DNA of 64,000 nt, taken from NCBI GenBank assembly GCA_043813895.1, contig JBDRKQ010000125.1, positions 9,941 to 73,940 of the forward strand. Reading direction: 5' to 3'. The notes below the pieces were generated by a model. It was given only the letters and a program-made list of their open reading frames with translations. It made no database searches and had not been told where the DNA came from. Origin of the DNA: CAZTAR01 sp043813895. Its GTDB lineage: Bacteria; Planctomycetota; Phycisphaerae; UBA1845; UTPLA1. Shown piece after piece: positions 27,273-36,149 of the stretch. The position numbers were made by a program, and so were the translations under genes. The stretch's first letter is position 1; every line of letters starts with the position of its first letter.

Positions 27273-27440
27273 GACATCTCCAGTGGATAGCGGACGAAAC
27301 GGCCCATTGGAAGGAAACGAGGGCTGGATTTCAAGGCCGGCGACGGTCTGGATTGTGTGAATGGGGCTGGCGCAGGGCCGACGGTCGTGGAAGGCCATCG
27401 TGCAATCGTTGATTCACTGTGGATGTCTTTGCCTGTAGAA

Positions 27441-27570
27441 GGGGTGGCATGGGTAACGCTCGGGGCACGCGCAGGGTGTCCCGAGCGTTACCCGTGAGAA
27501 CAGATCGAGGTTCTCCCCACGGGTAAGCTCCGTCCCGGCGTGCCGGAACGGAGCTTACCCATGCCACCCC
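27441..27570. repeat. Cruciform-type repeat, family C
   Basis: The outer stem pairs GGGGTGGCATGGGTAA (from 27441) with TTACCCATGCCACCCC (to 27570). Inside it are two further hairpins: GGGTAACGCTCGGG pairing with its complement, and GGGTAAGCTCCGT pairing with ACGGAGCTTACCC. The whole 130-bp unit can fold as a three-way cruciform, like a small non-autonomous mobile element. It fills most of the 359-base gap 27273-27631 between proS and the next gene; the rest of that gap holds nothing but a second repeat. Confidence 0.75.
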
Positions 27571-27612
27571 GGTCGAACCCGCTCGCTTGCGCTCGGGGCT
27601 CGGATTGGCACA
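27571..27612. repeat. Dispersed repeat, family E
   Basis: Contains CGAACCCGCTCGCTTGCGCT followed by CGGGGCTCGG, nearly identical to 11258-11298. It directly abuts the family C cruciform, suggesting repeats insert next to each other. Confidence 0.65.
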
Positions 27613-27631
27613 TCTGGCGGTGCCGTCGCCG

Positions 27632-29101
27632 CTAGACGTTTGCGAAGCGGACGGCTTGGAGGGCCAGCAGGAGTCGTCGGAACCAGAAACCCACGGCACC
27701 CATTGCGAGCAGGAGGAGCCCATCGATCACAAGCAGTTTGGCGGTCAGCTTGACGCCGGCGATCTTGAGCAGCTTGATTGACGCAAGGGGCTGGAGAAAG
27801 GAGCCGGCAGCGAGGACGAGGGGCACCAACAGTATCATCATGCACGGCCACAGCAGCGGGGCGGCGTAGTAGCACACGATGGCGGAGACCCGATAGTCGC
27901 GGATGCCGTATCGCCACTGCGCCCAGAGACAGCCTGCGAACATGACTGCAAACTGGAGGAACAACGGGAGGATGGCGAGCCAGATCGCGACGGGTCCCAT
28001 CCACACGTCAAGGTAGCCGTCATCCGGTAGGCACACGAGAAGCGCGCGCAGGATCGCGAGCAGGGCAAACGTGATCAATACCCATGTCGCCCACCAGAAG
28101 TGTCGCGCGGCGCGGATGTCCCTATGCACTGGAATACAGCGGAAGACGTCAACGCCTCTCAGGACTTGCCATTGCATCCGAACCAGTTCAAGGAATCCCC
28201 GGGGCTTGTACTGGTGCTGTTGCCAGGGTGTGTCTCGGCGTTGTCCGCCGGGCAGTGAGTCGGCCACGGGCAGCCCGCACTCGGGACAGCGCGTCTCCAG
28301 CGGCAGCCCGATGATGAGATAGCCGCAACGGTCGCAGCGGGGTTCGCGCGGGGAGAAGGCGGGGCCGTCCGGCGTGCCGACGTAGCGATGCGCGCCGACA
28401 ATGACCGCCCGGTCGAATAGGGCGGCGAACACGAGGATGCCGGCATTGACGATAAAGATGTAGGGGAGGTCTGCATCGGCGCTCAGGCTGAGCTCGGACG
28501 GTCGCACGCCACAAAGGATGAGCGCGAAGTAGGCGATCGAGACTGGGATGATGATTGTCGTGCACCAGTAGACGTTCTTGAGGCTCCGCTTCCAGACCGA
28601 GGAGGTGCGGTCGCCACCGGCGGCAAAGGGCATGGCGATGGTTGCGAGGAGCAGCAAGGCCACCTCAAGGACTGGGAGTCCGGTGACGTACAAGAGGGGA
28701 GCGAGCCAGTCCCACCCGGACGGCGAGGAAAACGCCGCCAGTTGGAGCACCATCCCGGCGAGGACGAGGCGAAGCTCATGGAGGTCCGTCGGCAGCGGGT
28801 CTCCTGGGTTCACATGCAACCTCTCGGCGAACTCCTGCCAGAGTATCGCGAGGAACATCGGAACGCCGGCGAGCAGGACGGCAAGAAGGTGTGCGGCGAA
28901 GGCGCGCCGAAACGTCCCGGCAGCCAAGTGTGGGCCGTATCGCTTGGGCATCAGCCAGTGCAGCGCGACTGCCCTGAAGAACGGGACGCGGCGGGGCTCC
29001 TCCGGCACGGGCGCGGTCGGCGGCAGCAGCGCGGCAACGTGCGTCGCCGTCGAGTCGGCATGGGGAGGCAGGCCCGAAGTATCACTTGCCAATTCAGTCA
29101 T
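27632..29101 (-). CDS. Multi-pass membrane protein with central zinc ribbon
   Basis: A 489-residue protein with four hydrophobic regions before and three to four after a central zinc ribbon, CDRCGYLIIGLPLETRCPECG, at about residues 255-275. This CxxCxYxLxGL...RCPECG ribbon is widespread in planctomycete membrane proteins of unknown function. Hydrophobic segments include 70-88, 120-140, 155-172, 180-205, 225-245, and after the ribbon 345-365, 375-400, 410-445. Its start overlaps the stop of the next upstream gene by four bases (TCAT on the plus strand), so the two are translationally coupled. Role unknown. Confidence 0.85.
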   Translation of the reverse strand: MTELASDTSGLPPHADSTATHVAALLPPTAPVPEEPRRVPFFRAVALHWLMPKRYGPHLAAGTFRRAFAAHLLAVLLAGVPMFLAILWQEFAERLHVNPGDPLPTDLHELRLVLAGMVLQLAAFSSPSGWDWLAPLLYVTGLPVLEVALLLLATIAMPFAAGGDRTSSVWKRSLKNVYWCTTIIIPVSIAYFALILCGVRPSELSLSADADLPYIFIVNAGILVFAALFDRAVIVGAHRYVGTPDGPAFSPREPRCDRCGYLIIGLPLETRCPECGLPVADSLPGGQRRDTPWQQHQYKPRGFLELVRMQWQVLRGVDVFRCIPVHRDIRAARHFWWATWVLITFALLAILRALLVCLPDDGYLDVWMGPVAIWLAILPLFLQFAVMFAGCLWAQWRYGIRDYRVSAIVCYYAAPLLWPCMMILLVPLVLAAGSFLQPLASIKLLKIAGVKLTAKLLVIDGLLLLAMGAVGFWFRRLLLALQAVRFANV

Positions 29102-30558
29102 TTTCGGAGATCCGGTCGTTTGCTCCGGCTGAAGACAACATCGGGACCATCGTGTTCGTATCGAAAGCCACGGTCATAAACGATGCCACCGCCTTGGCCG
29201 CCGTTGTCGCGCCCATCCTTGTGGACGCTGTAGAGAAGATAGTCGCCTTCCAACCGGCGATAGCGCAGGGGCTTGCAATCGGCATAATCCAGGGGCACCC
29301 GCTCCAGGAAGTCCGGGGTCAACTCCGCGAGCTCTTTGGGATAACGATCATGCGCGCGACGGAACTCGGCCAGGGCGAGCATTGCAATCGCGGCTTCCAT
29401 CCTGGTGCGGGTATCGTAGTAGCGGCCGAGAAACTGGTGAGGCGCCCTAGAGGAGGAATAGCCTTCGAAGCCTTCAAGGGCGTTGGGTCGAAGCTCGTGC
29501 CAGGATCTTTCCCACACGGGCGTGACCTCCGGACAGGTGATGAGGCAATCCACCGCATCCAGCGCGGCGAAGTAGTCGTCAACACGGCGGCGCGCGGCAG
29601 CAAAGTCGTGAAACAGCGGTGAAGCCAGATTCCAGAGGCGAGACGCAGGAGTCCCCGATGAATAGGGATTGGCCATGCGGGCATGGCTGACCGCGAGCCA
29701 GTCCCCACCTTCGCGGACGTACATGTGGTCCAGGAGCGCGTGGAGTCGCAGGCGCTCTCCCTCGAGAAACTCACTGGGCTTCTCGATCGGCCCAATGACC
29801 TCGTAGACTTGCGCCGCAAGCGCGAGCGTGTCGATTCTCGCATGTGGTTCGCGCGCAGTCAGGATCATCTCGCGGGCGATCAGCATGTGAGAATTCCACA
29901 TGTACCATGTTCCCCCGAATACGCGGGTCCTGCTGAGCTGGCGTCCCAATCGCAGAGCCGTGATCCAGTCGCCGACTGTTTCTTCGATCGGGTGTTCCTG
30001 CTCGCGGGTCCATCGCGAATGCCCGACGAGCCACCAGGCCCATGTGCCATGCAATTGGTACCACCGCCACGAAGGTGTGGCGCCCGTGAGGCATCCGCCG
30101 TCCGACCATCCGGCCTGCAAGGCCTCCCGGATTGCGGCTTGCTTCTCGCGGTACGCATCGGAAGTGAAGACGGATTCGGCGGCGATCACGGCGAGGCGAT
30201 CGCTCTTCCAGGGCCCTGCAAGGAACTCCCTATCGAAGGCTTCCTCGCTTGCCTTGACTGCGGCATTCCCTTCCCACGGGGGATTGGAGAGGAGGTCCCA
30301 GACCTCGCTGGGTGCAAGCGCGCCTTCTCCCGGCGGGTCCAGGGCCGCGATTCGGTTTTCCCAATACTCCCGCCGCGGCGTGGGGACGAGCGTGAGGCGC
30401 AGGTAGGCGAACCGCAACAGGCATAGAACGCAGATCAAGACGATTGTCAGAACGACCCAACGGGGCCGCAGAAACCGCCGGCGTCCCGCAGGCTTGGTGT
30501 CGACAGTGCAGGCAGCTTGGGAATCGGTTGTCACGGGGCTGCTCCGGGATTGCGTCAC
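29098..30558 (-). CDS. Membrane-anchored protein with pseudopilin-like C-terminus
   Basis: A 486-residue protein with an N-terminal anchor at about 35-55 (WVVLTIVLICVLCLLRFAYL) and a helical extracytoplasmic region. The C-terminal 90 residues, AIAMLALAEFRRAHDRYPKEL..VPLDYADCKPLRYRR..GDYLLYSVHKDGRDNGG, resemble the C-terminal part of type II secretion pseudopilins and are common in planctomycetes. It is coupled by a 4-base overlap to the downstream zinc-ribbon membrane protein, so they probably act together. No enzyme motif was found. Confidence 0.8.
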   Translation of the reverse strand: MTQSRSSPVTTDSQAACTVDTKPAGRRRFLRPRWVVLTIVLICVLCLLRFAYLRLTLVPTPRREYWENRIAALDPPGEGALAPSEVWDLLSNPPWEGNAAVKASEEAFDREFLAGPWKSDRLAVIAAESVFTSDAYREKQAAIREALQAGWSDGGCLTGATPSWRWYQLHGTWAWWLVGHSRWTREQEHPIEETVGDWITALRLGRQLSRTRVFGGTWYMWNSHMLIAREMILTAREPHARIDTLALAAQVYEVIGPIEKPSEFLEGERLRLHALLDHMYVREGGDWLAVSHARMANPYSSGTPASRLWNLASPLFHDFAAARRRVDDYFAALDAVDCLITCPEVTPVWERSWHELRPNALEGFEGYSSSRAPHQFLGRYYDTRTRMEAAIAMLALAEFRRAHDRYPKELAELTPDFLERVPLDYADCKPLRYRRLEGDYLLYSVHKDGRDNGGQGGGIVYDRGFRYEHDGPDVVFSRSKRPDLRK

Positions 30559-30965
30559 ACTGACCGACCGTCATGCGACGGACAATGTCGCTCATTAACC
30601 CACAATCGCGCTGCGCCTGCAAGTGCTCTCGCCGACTCTGACCGCGCGATTATCGGATTCTGGCAGCGTCCATAGCGTTTCGACGAAGCGCCCGCCGGGC
30701 CGAGAATCCTATCTCGGCCCTCACTCCGACGCCGAGAAGGGATTCTCGGCGGAGCCAGGGGATTCTCGGCGGAGCCAGACTCCCCCTTTTTGGGACGGCC
30801 GCGCGGACTGAAGTCCTCGGCTCCTCGATCGCAAGGCGGCCGTCCTCACCGTCAGATAATTAGGTAAACACGCTTCCGGACCCTCCCGATGATGGAGCGA
30901 GGAAGACTTGACACGGGGCGTCAAGACCGACCGACCACCGCCGCACGGATGCGAGAGGCGAGGCC
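30559..30965. other. Intergenic region between divergent genes, filled by repeats
   Basis: The 407 bases hold a family D hairpin cluster (30697-30780), followed at about 30795-30830 by CGCGCGGACTGAAGTCCTCGG, a stretch echoed near 32820-32850. An inverted repeat CTTGAC-N7-GTCAAG at 30907-30925 lies 40 bases before the PilZ gene and could be an operator. No gene is seen. Confidence 0.5.
30697..30780. repeat. REP-like hairpin cluster, family D
   Basis: Three hairpin-type units follow each other: GGGCCGAGAATCC-TATCTCGGCCC, then GCCGAGAAGGGATTCTCGGC, then a direct copy of GGATTCTCGGCGGAGCCAG. They share the CGAGAATCC core with the elements flanking the RAYT gene at 49817-50350. Confidence 0.8.
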
Positions 30966-31418
30966 ATGGATTCCAATCTGCTCGAACGACGACGAGACCC
31001 GCGAACACAGACGTTTGTTCCCATCACGATGCACTGTGAGAGTGCCTCGCAGCCCACGCCTGCCCATCTGATCGACTTGTCCTACGGCGGGGCGGGTGTG
31101 CAGATGACGGCGTACAACGCACCCGCGCTCGGCGAGTACGTTGATCTCGAGTTCGAAACGCCGAACAACGACGGCGGGGCGGAATCGGGCCGCCGGCGCG
31201 AAACGGGCGTCGTCGTTAACTCGGGCACGCAGGAGCGGGGCGTGAAGCGCGTCGGAGTCCGCTTCGTCCAGCATCCGGACATCGACTGCGGCTTGTTTGA
31301 CCCGATCGACTTGCTCTCCTCACATCGCAAGTTCGTTGATACCACCACAGTGAGCAACCGTTGGGAAACGGCGAGAAACTTCGACAAGGTCTCGCCGTTC
31401 GAGGTCGCGACGAACTAG
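30966..31418 (+). CDS. PilZ-domain protein (c-di-GMP receptor)
   Basis: A 150-residue stand-alone PilZ protein. The c-di-GMP signature is intact: the arginine motif LERRRDPR near the N-terminus (RxxxR) and DLSYGGAGV (D/NxSxxG) at about residues 38-46. It should bind cyclic di-GMP and pass the signal to a partner; no diguanylate cyclase or phosphodiesterase lies nearby. The beta-barrel extends to about residue 105, and the last 40 residues are unstructured. It is flanked on both sides by repeats and is transcribed alone. Confidence 0.88.
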   Translation: MDSNLLERRRDPRTQTFVPITMHCESASQPTPAHLIDLSYGGAGVQMTAYNAPALGEYVDLEFETPNNDGGAESGRRRETGVVVNSGTQERGVKRVGVRFVQHPDIDCGLFDPIDLLSSHRKFVDTTTVSNRWETARNFDKVSPFEVATN

Positions 31419-31435
31419 AGCAATCTGCATACCCG

Positions 31436-31510
31436 TGTAGCGGCCGACGCCCCTGTCGGCCGAGACAAACCACTGGTATTCGACGTCCGACACCGGGGTC
31501 GGACGCTACA
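31436..31510. repeat. Dispersed repeat, family A
   Basis: Begins TGTAGCGGCCGACGCCCCTG and ends CGGACGCTACA, with ends that pair as a hairpin. Copies lie at 8755-8822 and 41711-41831, and a fragment at about 51801-51835 inside a gene. It sits between the PilZ gene and the exonuclease gene. Confidence 0.8.
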
Positions 31511-31545
31511 TTTTCCGGCTCCGGTTCGCTCCTCCAAAACTCGCT

Positions 31546-31570
31546 GGGCCGAGAATCCTTTCTCAGCCCT
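31546..31570. repeat. REP-like hairpin, family D
   Basis: GGGCCGAGAATCC followed by TTTCTCAGCCC forms a hairpin with one mismatch. It is the same core as at 30697 and near the RAYT gene. Apart from this and the family A copy, the 295-base gap 31419-31713 shows no features. Confidence 0.7.
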
Positions 31571-31713
31571 CAGGCCAGTCCCGCACCGTGACCGCTGGCG
31601 GAAGGCCGGTATTGCGATTAGACTACGATATCGCGGCGCGCAAGTCAGTGTGATTCGCGGTCCGCGCATGCACGTGTGGCTGAATGCCGCGGTGTTGCGG
31701 AGAGGGTGTGAGT

Positions 31714-32760
31714 ATGGCAAGTTCGGCAAATGCTCCGGTCGTTTCGAGCCACCGTTTCGTTACGGATCTTCAGGCGGGAGAGGCGATCTCCGACGACGTC
31801 TTCCTCGTTTCTCGAAAGGACCTGCGGACCACGACGAACGGAAGCCTGTACATCCACCTGGTGCTGTCCGATCGCACGGGGCAGGTGCTCGGGCGGATCT
31901 GGAACGCGACGCAACAGCAGTACGACACCATTACGGAGGGCGGCTTCCTTCGGATTCGTGGACGCGTGGAGAGCTACAAAGGCAATCCGCAGATGATCGT
32001 TGACGGGCTGCGTGCCGTGGACCAGGGCCAGGTCGAGCTGTGCGACTTCCTGCCGACCACGCGATTCGACATCGACGAGATGTGGGAGCAACTCCTGGCA
32101 ATCCTGCGGACGATCAAGAACCCGGACGTGCTGGCTTTGGTCACGGCATTCGTGAAGGACGAGTCGATCGTATCGGGCTTCAAGCGCGCACCGGCCGCAG
32201 TACAACTCCACCACGCGCACATCGGTGGATTGCTTGAGCATACGCTTGCGGTGTTGCGGTTGGCGACGCGGATCTTCGGCGAGGCAGACGACGCCAGCAG
32301 CCTGTACCCGGATGTGAGCCGGGACCTCGTGTTGGCCGGCGTTTTTCTGCACGACATCGGGAAGAGTGTGGAGCTGACGTACGAGACGCACTTCACGTAC
32401 ACGAACCTGGGGCAGCTCGTCGGGCATATCACCCAGGCGGCGGTCTGGATCGACCAGAAGATCGCGGACGTCGAGCACGAGACGGGCCGGCGTTTCCCGG
32501 CGGACCTCCAGAGCGTGCTGACGCACATCGTTTTGTCGCACCACGGGACGCACGAGTTCGGGAGTCCGAGGTTGCCCGCGTGCCCGGAGGCGATCGTGGT
32601 TCACTATCTGGACAACATCGACGCAAAGGTCGAGATGTTTCTGTCACAGATGGCGAATGCCAAGGACCCGGAGAGCGACTGGACGGAGTACGTGCGGGCA
32701 CTGGAAACGCGCGTGTTCAAGAAGGACGTGATGGGCGTCCGGGGGGGGGATTCCACCTAG
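31714..32760 (+). CDS. YhaM-like 3'-5' exonuclease (OB fold plus HD domain)
   Basis: A 348-residue protein with GGAGAGGG upstream of the ATG at 31714. An N-terminal OB-fold nucleic-acid-binding domain (residues 10-110: ISDDVFLVSRKDLRTT, GQVLGRIWNA, GGFLRIRGRVESYKG) precedes an HD hydrolase domain with HHAHIGGLLEHT, AGVFLHDIGK and LSHHGTHEFGS. This is the arrangement of the YhaM/CBF1 3'-5' exoribonucleases of Firmicutes, which also act on DNA. A role in RNA turnover is likely. The C-terminus ends with a run of glycines (GGD). It is followed by a small hairpin, CGCTCC-N7-GGAGCG, at about 32761-32780, a possible terminator. Confidence 0.9.
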   Translation: MASSANAPVVSSHRFVTDLQAGEAISDDVFLVSRKDLRTTTNGSLYIHLVLSDRTGQVLGRIWNATQQQYDTITEGGFLRIRGRVESYKGNPQMIVDGLRAVDQGQVELCDFLPTTRFDIDEMWEQLLAILRTIKNPDVLALVTAFVKDESIVSGFKRAPAAVQLHHAHIGGLLEHTLAVLRLATRIFGEADDASSLYPDVSRDLVLAGVFLHDIGKSVELTYETHFTYTNLGQLVGHITQAAVWIDQKIADVEHETGRRFPADLQSVLTHIVLSHHGTHEFGSPRLPACPEAIVVHYLDNIDAKVEMFLSQMANAKDPESDWTEYVRALETRVFKKDVMGVRGGDST

Positions 32761-32874
32761 CGCTCCGCTCAAGGGAGCGCGACAAAGGCAGCCTCGGTTG
32801 GGAGGCGCCAAGGCCGGTTTGAGACCGCGCAGACTAAGCCCTCGGCTCGGAAGACGCTTTCTATCGCTATCATC

Positions 32875-35874
32875 CTACGGCGAGTCGGATGGTTCAGAGG
32901 GCGGCGAGCCCGCGGCAGCGGGCTTGAGGATCATGCCGCGCCGCGTGCGGCCGTCGAGCCTGACTTCGATGGGTCCCTCCAGCCGGATGTGCCGGAGGTG
33001 TTTGGTTTCAGAGGCCGCGGGCTGAGCCGCGAGCCACTCCCAATCCACGAAGCCGCCGCCGGCAGTCGGGTTCACCGTCAGGTAGCCCACGCGAAAGGTC
33101 GTCAGGTTCTGAAAGAAGTGCGATCCCTGCGAAGGCGTCACCACGAAGTCGTGCAGGCTGGTCTCGACAATCGCCTGGGCGGAGGAGATCTGTTCCCAGG
33201 CGACCGGAATGCCGAGCCACGGGTCCGCCGAACCCCACCGGCCAGGGCCGATGAGAAGAGAGGAAACGCCGGCCCGCGACAGGCCCTCGTTCAATCGTCC
33301 CACCTCCTGGGCAATGTCGCGCGTGCGGCTCTTGTCGAAACACTCGGGCTTCACGAAGACGACGTCTCGCAGCCCCTGGATGTAACCGTTGCCCATGACC
33401 TGCGGGCTGTGGCAGACGAGGTTGGACGGTTCGATGTCTTCCAAGGCGACACGCTTGAACGCTTCGTCCGAAACCGTCGGCCTGATCTGGAGCACGCGAA
33501 ACTGCATCGGCTCCTTCTGCATGTTGACGGCGAACTCGATCTCAACGGGACACGCCATGCCGCGACGCCCGATCGCCAGGATCAGCTTCAGGATGTCGGC
33601 CAGGGGAAACAGGTTGGACTTGAGCACGTGCGCGAAGGTCACGAGTCGTGGGCCGGGCCGGGCAATACCGTCAAAGACCGCGTCGTTCTCCGCGGAATGC
33701 ACGGATCCGATGGCAGTGAGCGTGCCGTCACGTTCCGCCACATCCAGGCCGCATCGGGCGATGTTGTGGTCTGCGTCGGGTGAGTCGCACGGACCCTGGC
33801 AAGCCATGTCCAATGCGTAAAACGTCCGCTGCGAATTCGCCAGCAGGTCTGCCGTTGTGCTGAACTGGGGGAGAATCTGCGGGGATGCCGGGGAAAACAT
33901 CAACATCTCGCCGCCTTCGACCACCATCTTGCCTAGCCCCAGCGCCACGCACACGACGCCGTCTTCCGACTTCAGCCTACCCAGCGGATAAAAGTTGAAG
34001 GAGCGGGCGACGCCTGCGAAGGAGGGGTAGAACAGGTCTTCGTGCCGCGTCCCCACAATCTCCTGCAACACGACACCCATTTTCTCTTCTTCCAGGTGGT
34101 GCCCGGTTGCTTCGCGGTAGTGCTTTGCGGCGCGCGAGTAGGTCGAGGCGTAAACGAGCTTGATCGCGTTGCAGAGCTGTTCGAGCCTGAGAGATGCCTT
34201 TTCGTCGCTGTTGGGAATCATGTAGGTCTTGTAGATGCCTGCGAAGGATTGCCCGTGAGAATCCTCCAGCAGGCTGCTCGATCGTACCGCCAGCGGATAC
34301 GTGATCGTTTGCAGGAATGCAGCCAGGTCTTTTTTCGTGCCACTGGGGAGCTTGCATGCCATAAAGCGACCGGCCACGGCCTCGTCGTCCAGATCCTGCG
34401 CGATGAACGCGCGGAGACGGTTCTTCTCCAGGAACTTGTCAAACACGTCCGTGCCGAGGGCTACGGTGTGTGGGATCGCGACGTGGACGTTCGGCCAGCG
34501 GCGGCGGAGGTTGTGCCGCTTGATGAGCGTGTTTATGAACGCCAGGCCCCGCGCCTTGCCCCCGATAGAGCCGCCGCCAATTCGCGAGAATATCGTCGCA
34601 CTAGAGAACTGCCGACGGGAGAAATCCGCAATCACGTCGGCCCGGCTGCGCTCGTAGAAATCCTGGATCGTATCGATCAGGAACTTGCGGAGGCCGGCGA
34701 CATCCGGGAACTCCGAGACCCTGCGCGGGCGAAGACGCGTCGCCAGCTCGAACTCCGTCCTGGCCATGAACCAGTTGCTGAAATGATTGGAGCCTGCGTG
34801 GAAGACAATCGATTCTTCCGGCACGACACGCAGCTTCGCGAGCATCGCTCGCATGTCAGCCGCGCGGGCGACTTCCCTGCCATCGGGAGACCTGAACACG
34901 AAATCTCCGAAGCCGAGGTTGTTGAGCATGAAGGTGCGGAGTTCGTGCATCAGCTTTCGCGACTTCTTGTGAAGGAAACTCGCCCCCAGTGACGTGGCAG
35001 CGGACTCCATGCCTTCGTTGGAGGATTGGAGCAGCACCGGCATCAAGGGCGATTCCGCCTTGACGCGCTTTGTGAACTCGAGCCCCGCCTCTTTGTCGAT
35101 CCGGCCGTTTCGCGGGAAGCCGATGTCGGAGATAATGCCAAGGACGTTGTCGCGGTACTTCGCGTAGAGATTCCAAGCATCCTCGAAAGTCTCGGCGAGA
35201 AGGATCTTCGGGCGGGCGCGCATACGAAGCAGCTTCTGGATGGGATTCAACCCCTCGGCCATCAGCGCCTGCGTCTGTTTCATCATCTCGGTGTAAATCT
35301 GGGGGAGATAGGCCGAGTAGAATCGCACCGAGTTCTCGATGAGGATAATCACTCGAACGGCACCGACCTGTGTGTCGTGCTCGACATTCAGGCAATCCTC
35401 GACATACTTGATGATCGCGAGGAGGATCTTGGCGTCGCCGTGCCACAGGAATACGCGGTCGATCGCGCCGCGCTTTTCATGTGCCGCGTACCGCCCAAGC
35501 TCCCGAGGTTCCTCGGTCAGAACGATGACCATCAAGTCGGGCCGGATCTGCTTGACCGCCTCGGCAAAATCGGGCACGTCCCATTCGCCGACGCGCGACA
35601 TTGCAATGACCAGATTGAAGTCTCGCTGGGGTATCAGTTCCAAGGCTTCGTCGCCGGTCGAGACGCGCGACACGCGCGGGGCGTGGCTGAGGTTCAACTC
35701 CTGGTACTCGCTGACGATCAGATCCGCAACGAGCCCGTCGGCTTCCAGAATGAAGGACTCGTAGAGGCTGCACACCAGGAGGACTTCGTGGACGCGGGAA
35801 GGAAAGAGCTTATGGAAGCCCTCAAAGCCGGACTCCATGTCCCCGATATCTCGATACTCACCGGTGTCCGCCAT
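32875..35874 (-). CDS. Receiver-like/PEP-synthase N-terminal fusion protein
   Basis: A 999-residue protein. Two receiver-like folds occupy about residues 30-170 and 185-340. The first has lost the phospho-Asp (the spot reads LVIAMSRVGEWD); the second keeps an Asp in IISDIGFPRNG. From about 430 to 960 there is a PPDK/PEP-synthase N-terminal ATP-grasp domain with FSRIGGGSIGGKARGLAFI, YPLAVRSSSLLEDSHGQSFAGIY and VEIEFAVNM...FRVLQIRP. The phosphohistidine swivel domain and the PEP-binding barrel of true PEP synthase are absent, so it cannot complete that reaction alone. It may be a regulated phosphotransferase or ATP-dependent enzyme. The start at 35874 replaces a TTG at 35904. gdhA lies upstream on the same strand behind a terminator. 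Confidence 0.85.
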   Translation of the reverse strand: MADTGEYRDIGDMESGFEGFHKLFPSRVHEVLLVCSLYESFILEADGLVADLIVSEYQELNLSHAPRVSRVSTGDEALELIPQRDFNLVIAMSRVGEWDVPDFAEAVKQIRPDLMVIVLTEEPRELGRYAAHEKRGAIDRVFLWHGDAKILLAIIKYVEDCLNVEHDTQVGAVRVIILIENSVRFYSAYLPQIYTEMMKQTQALMAEGLNPIQKLLRMRARPKILLAETFEDAWNLYAKYRDNVLGIISDIGFPRNGRIDKEAGLEFTKRVKAESPLMPVLLQSSNEGMESAATSLGASFLHKKSRKLMHELRTFMLNNLGFGDFVFRSPDGREVARAADMRAMLAKLRVVPEESIVFHAGSNHFSNWFMARTEFELATRLRPRRVSEFPDVAGLRKFLIDTIQDFYERSRADVIADFSRRQFSSATIFSRIGGGSIGGKARGLAFINTLIKRHNLRRRWPNVHVAIPHTVALGTDVFDKFLEKNRLRAFIAQDLDDEAVAGRFMACKLPSGTKKDLAAFLQTITYPLAVRSSSLLEDSHGQSFAGIYKTYMIPNSDEKASLRLEQLCNAIKLVYASTYSRAAKHYREATGHHLEEEKMGVVLQEIVGTRHEDLFYPSFAGVARSFNFYPLGRLKSEDGVVCVALGLGKMVVEGGEMLMFSPASPQILPQFSTTADLLANSQRTFYALDMACQGPCDSPDADHNIARCGLDVAERDGTLTAIGSVHSAENDAVFDGIARPGPRLVTFAHVLKSNLFPLADILKLILAIGRRGMACPVEIEFAVNMQKEPMQFRVLQIRPTVSDEAFKRVALEDIEPSNLVCHSPQVMGNGYIQGLRDVVFVKPECFDKSRTRDIAQEVGRLNEGLSRAGVSSLLIGPGRWGSADPWLGIPVAWEQISSAQAIVETSLHDFVVTPSQGSHFFQNLTTFRVGYLTVNPTAGGGFVDWEWLAAQPAASETKHLRHIRLEGPIEVRLDGRTRRGMILKPAAAGSPPSEPSDSP

Positions 35875-36087
35875 CGGTCGTTCCAGGTCCACGTTGGTCG
35901 TCAAGCCGCGAGCGGCGCGGCCGGGTGCCTTGCCAGCTTGCGCCTCCGTCCATCCGATTCAAACGCTCGTTGCGTCGTGTGTCAAATGCACGAAGACCCT
36001 ACCGAACGCAAGCCCGGGCACTGTGCGCAACCCCGCACGTCACACTTCCATGCGCGCAATCGCTGGCAAGCATCTCCCACACGAGAA

Positions 36088-36118
36088 GGGGCGGACCCGG
36101 AGAAACCGAATCCGCCCC
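36088..36118 (-). terminator. Hairpin downstream of gdhA
   Basis: GGGGCGGA and TCCGCCCC form an 8-bp stem 32 bases beyond the gdhA stop on the minus strand. No long T-run follows, so it may need Rho or act as a 3' stabiliser. It separates gdhA from the receiver/PEP-synthase fusion gene. Confidence 0.5.
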
Positions 36119-36149
36119 GTAAAGACGCAAAAGGGATGACTGTCGGGAA

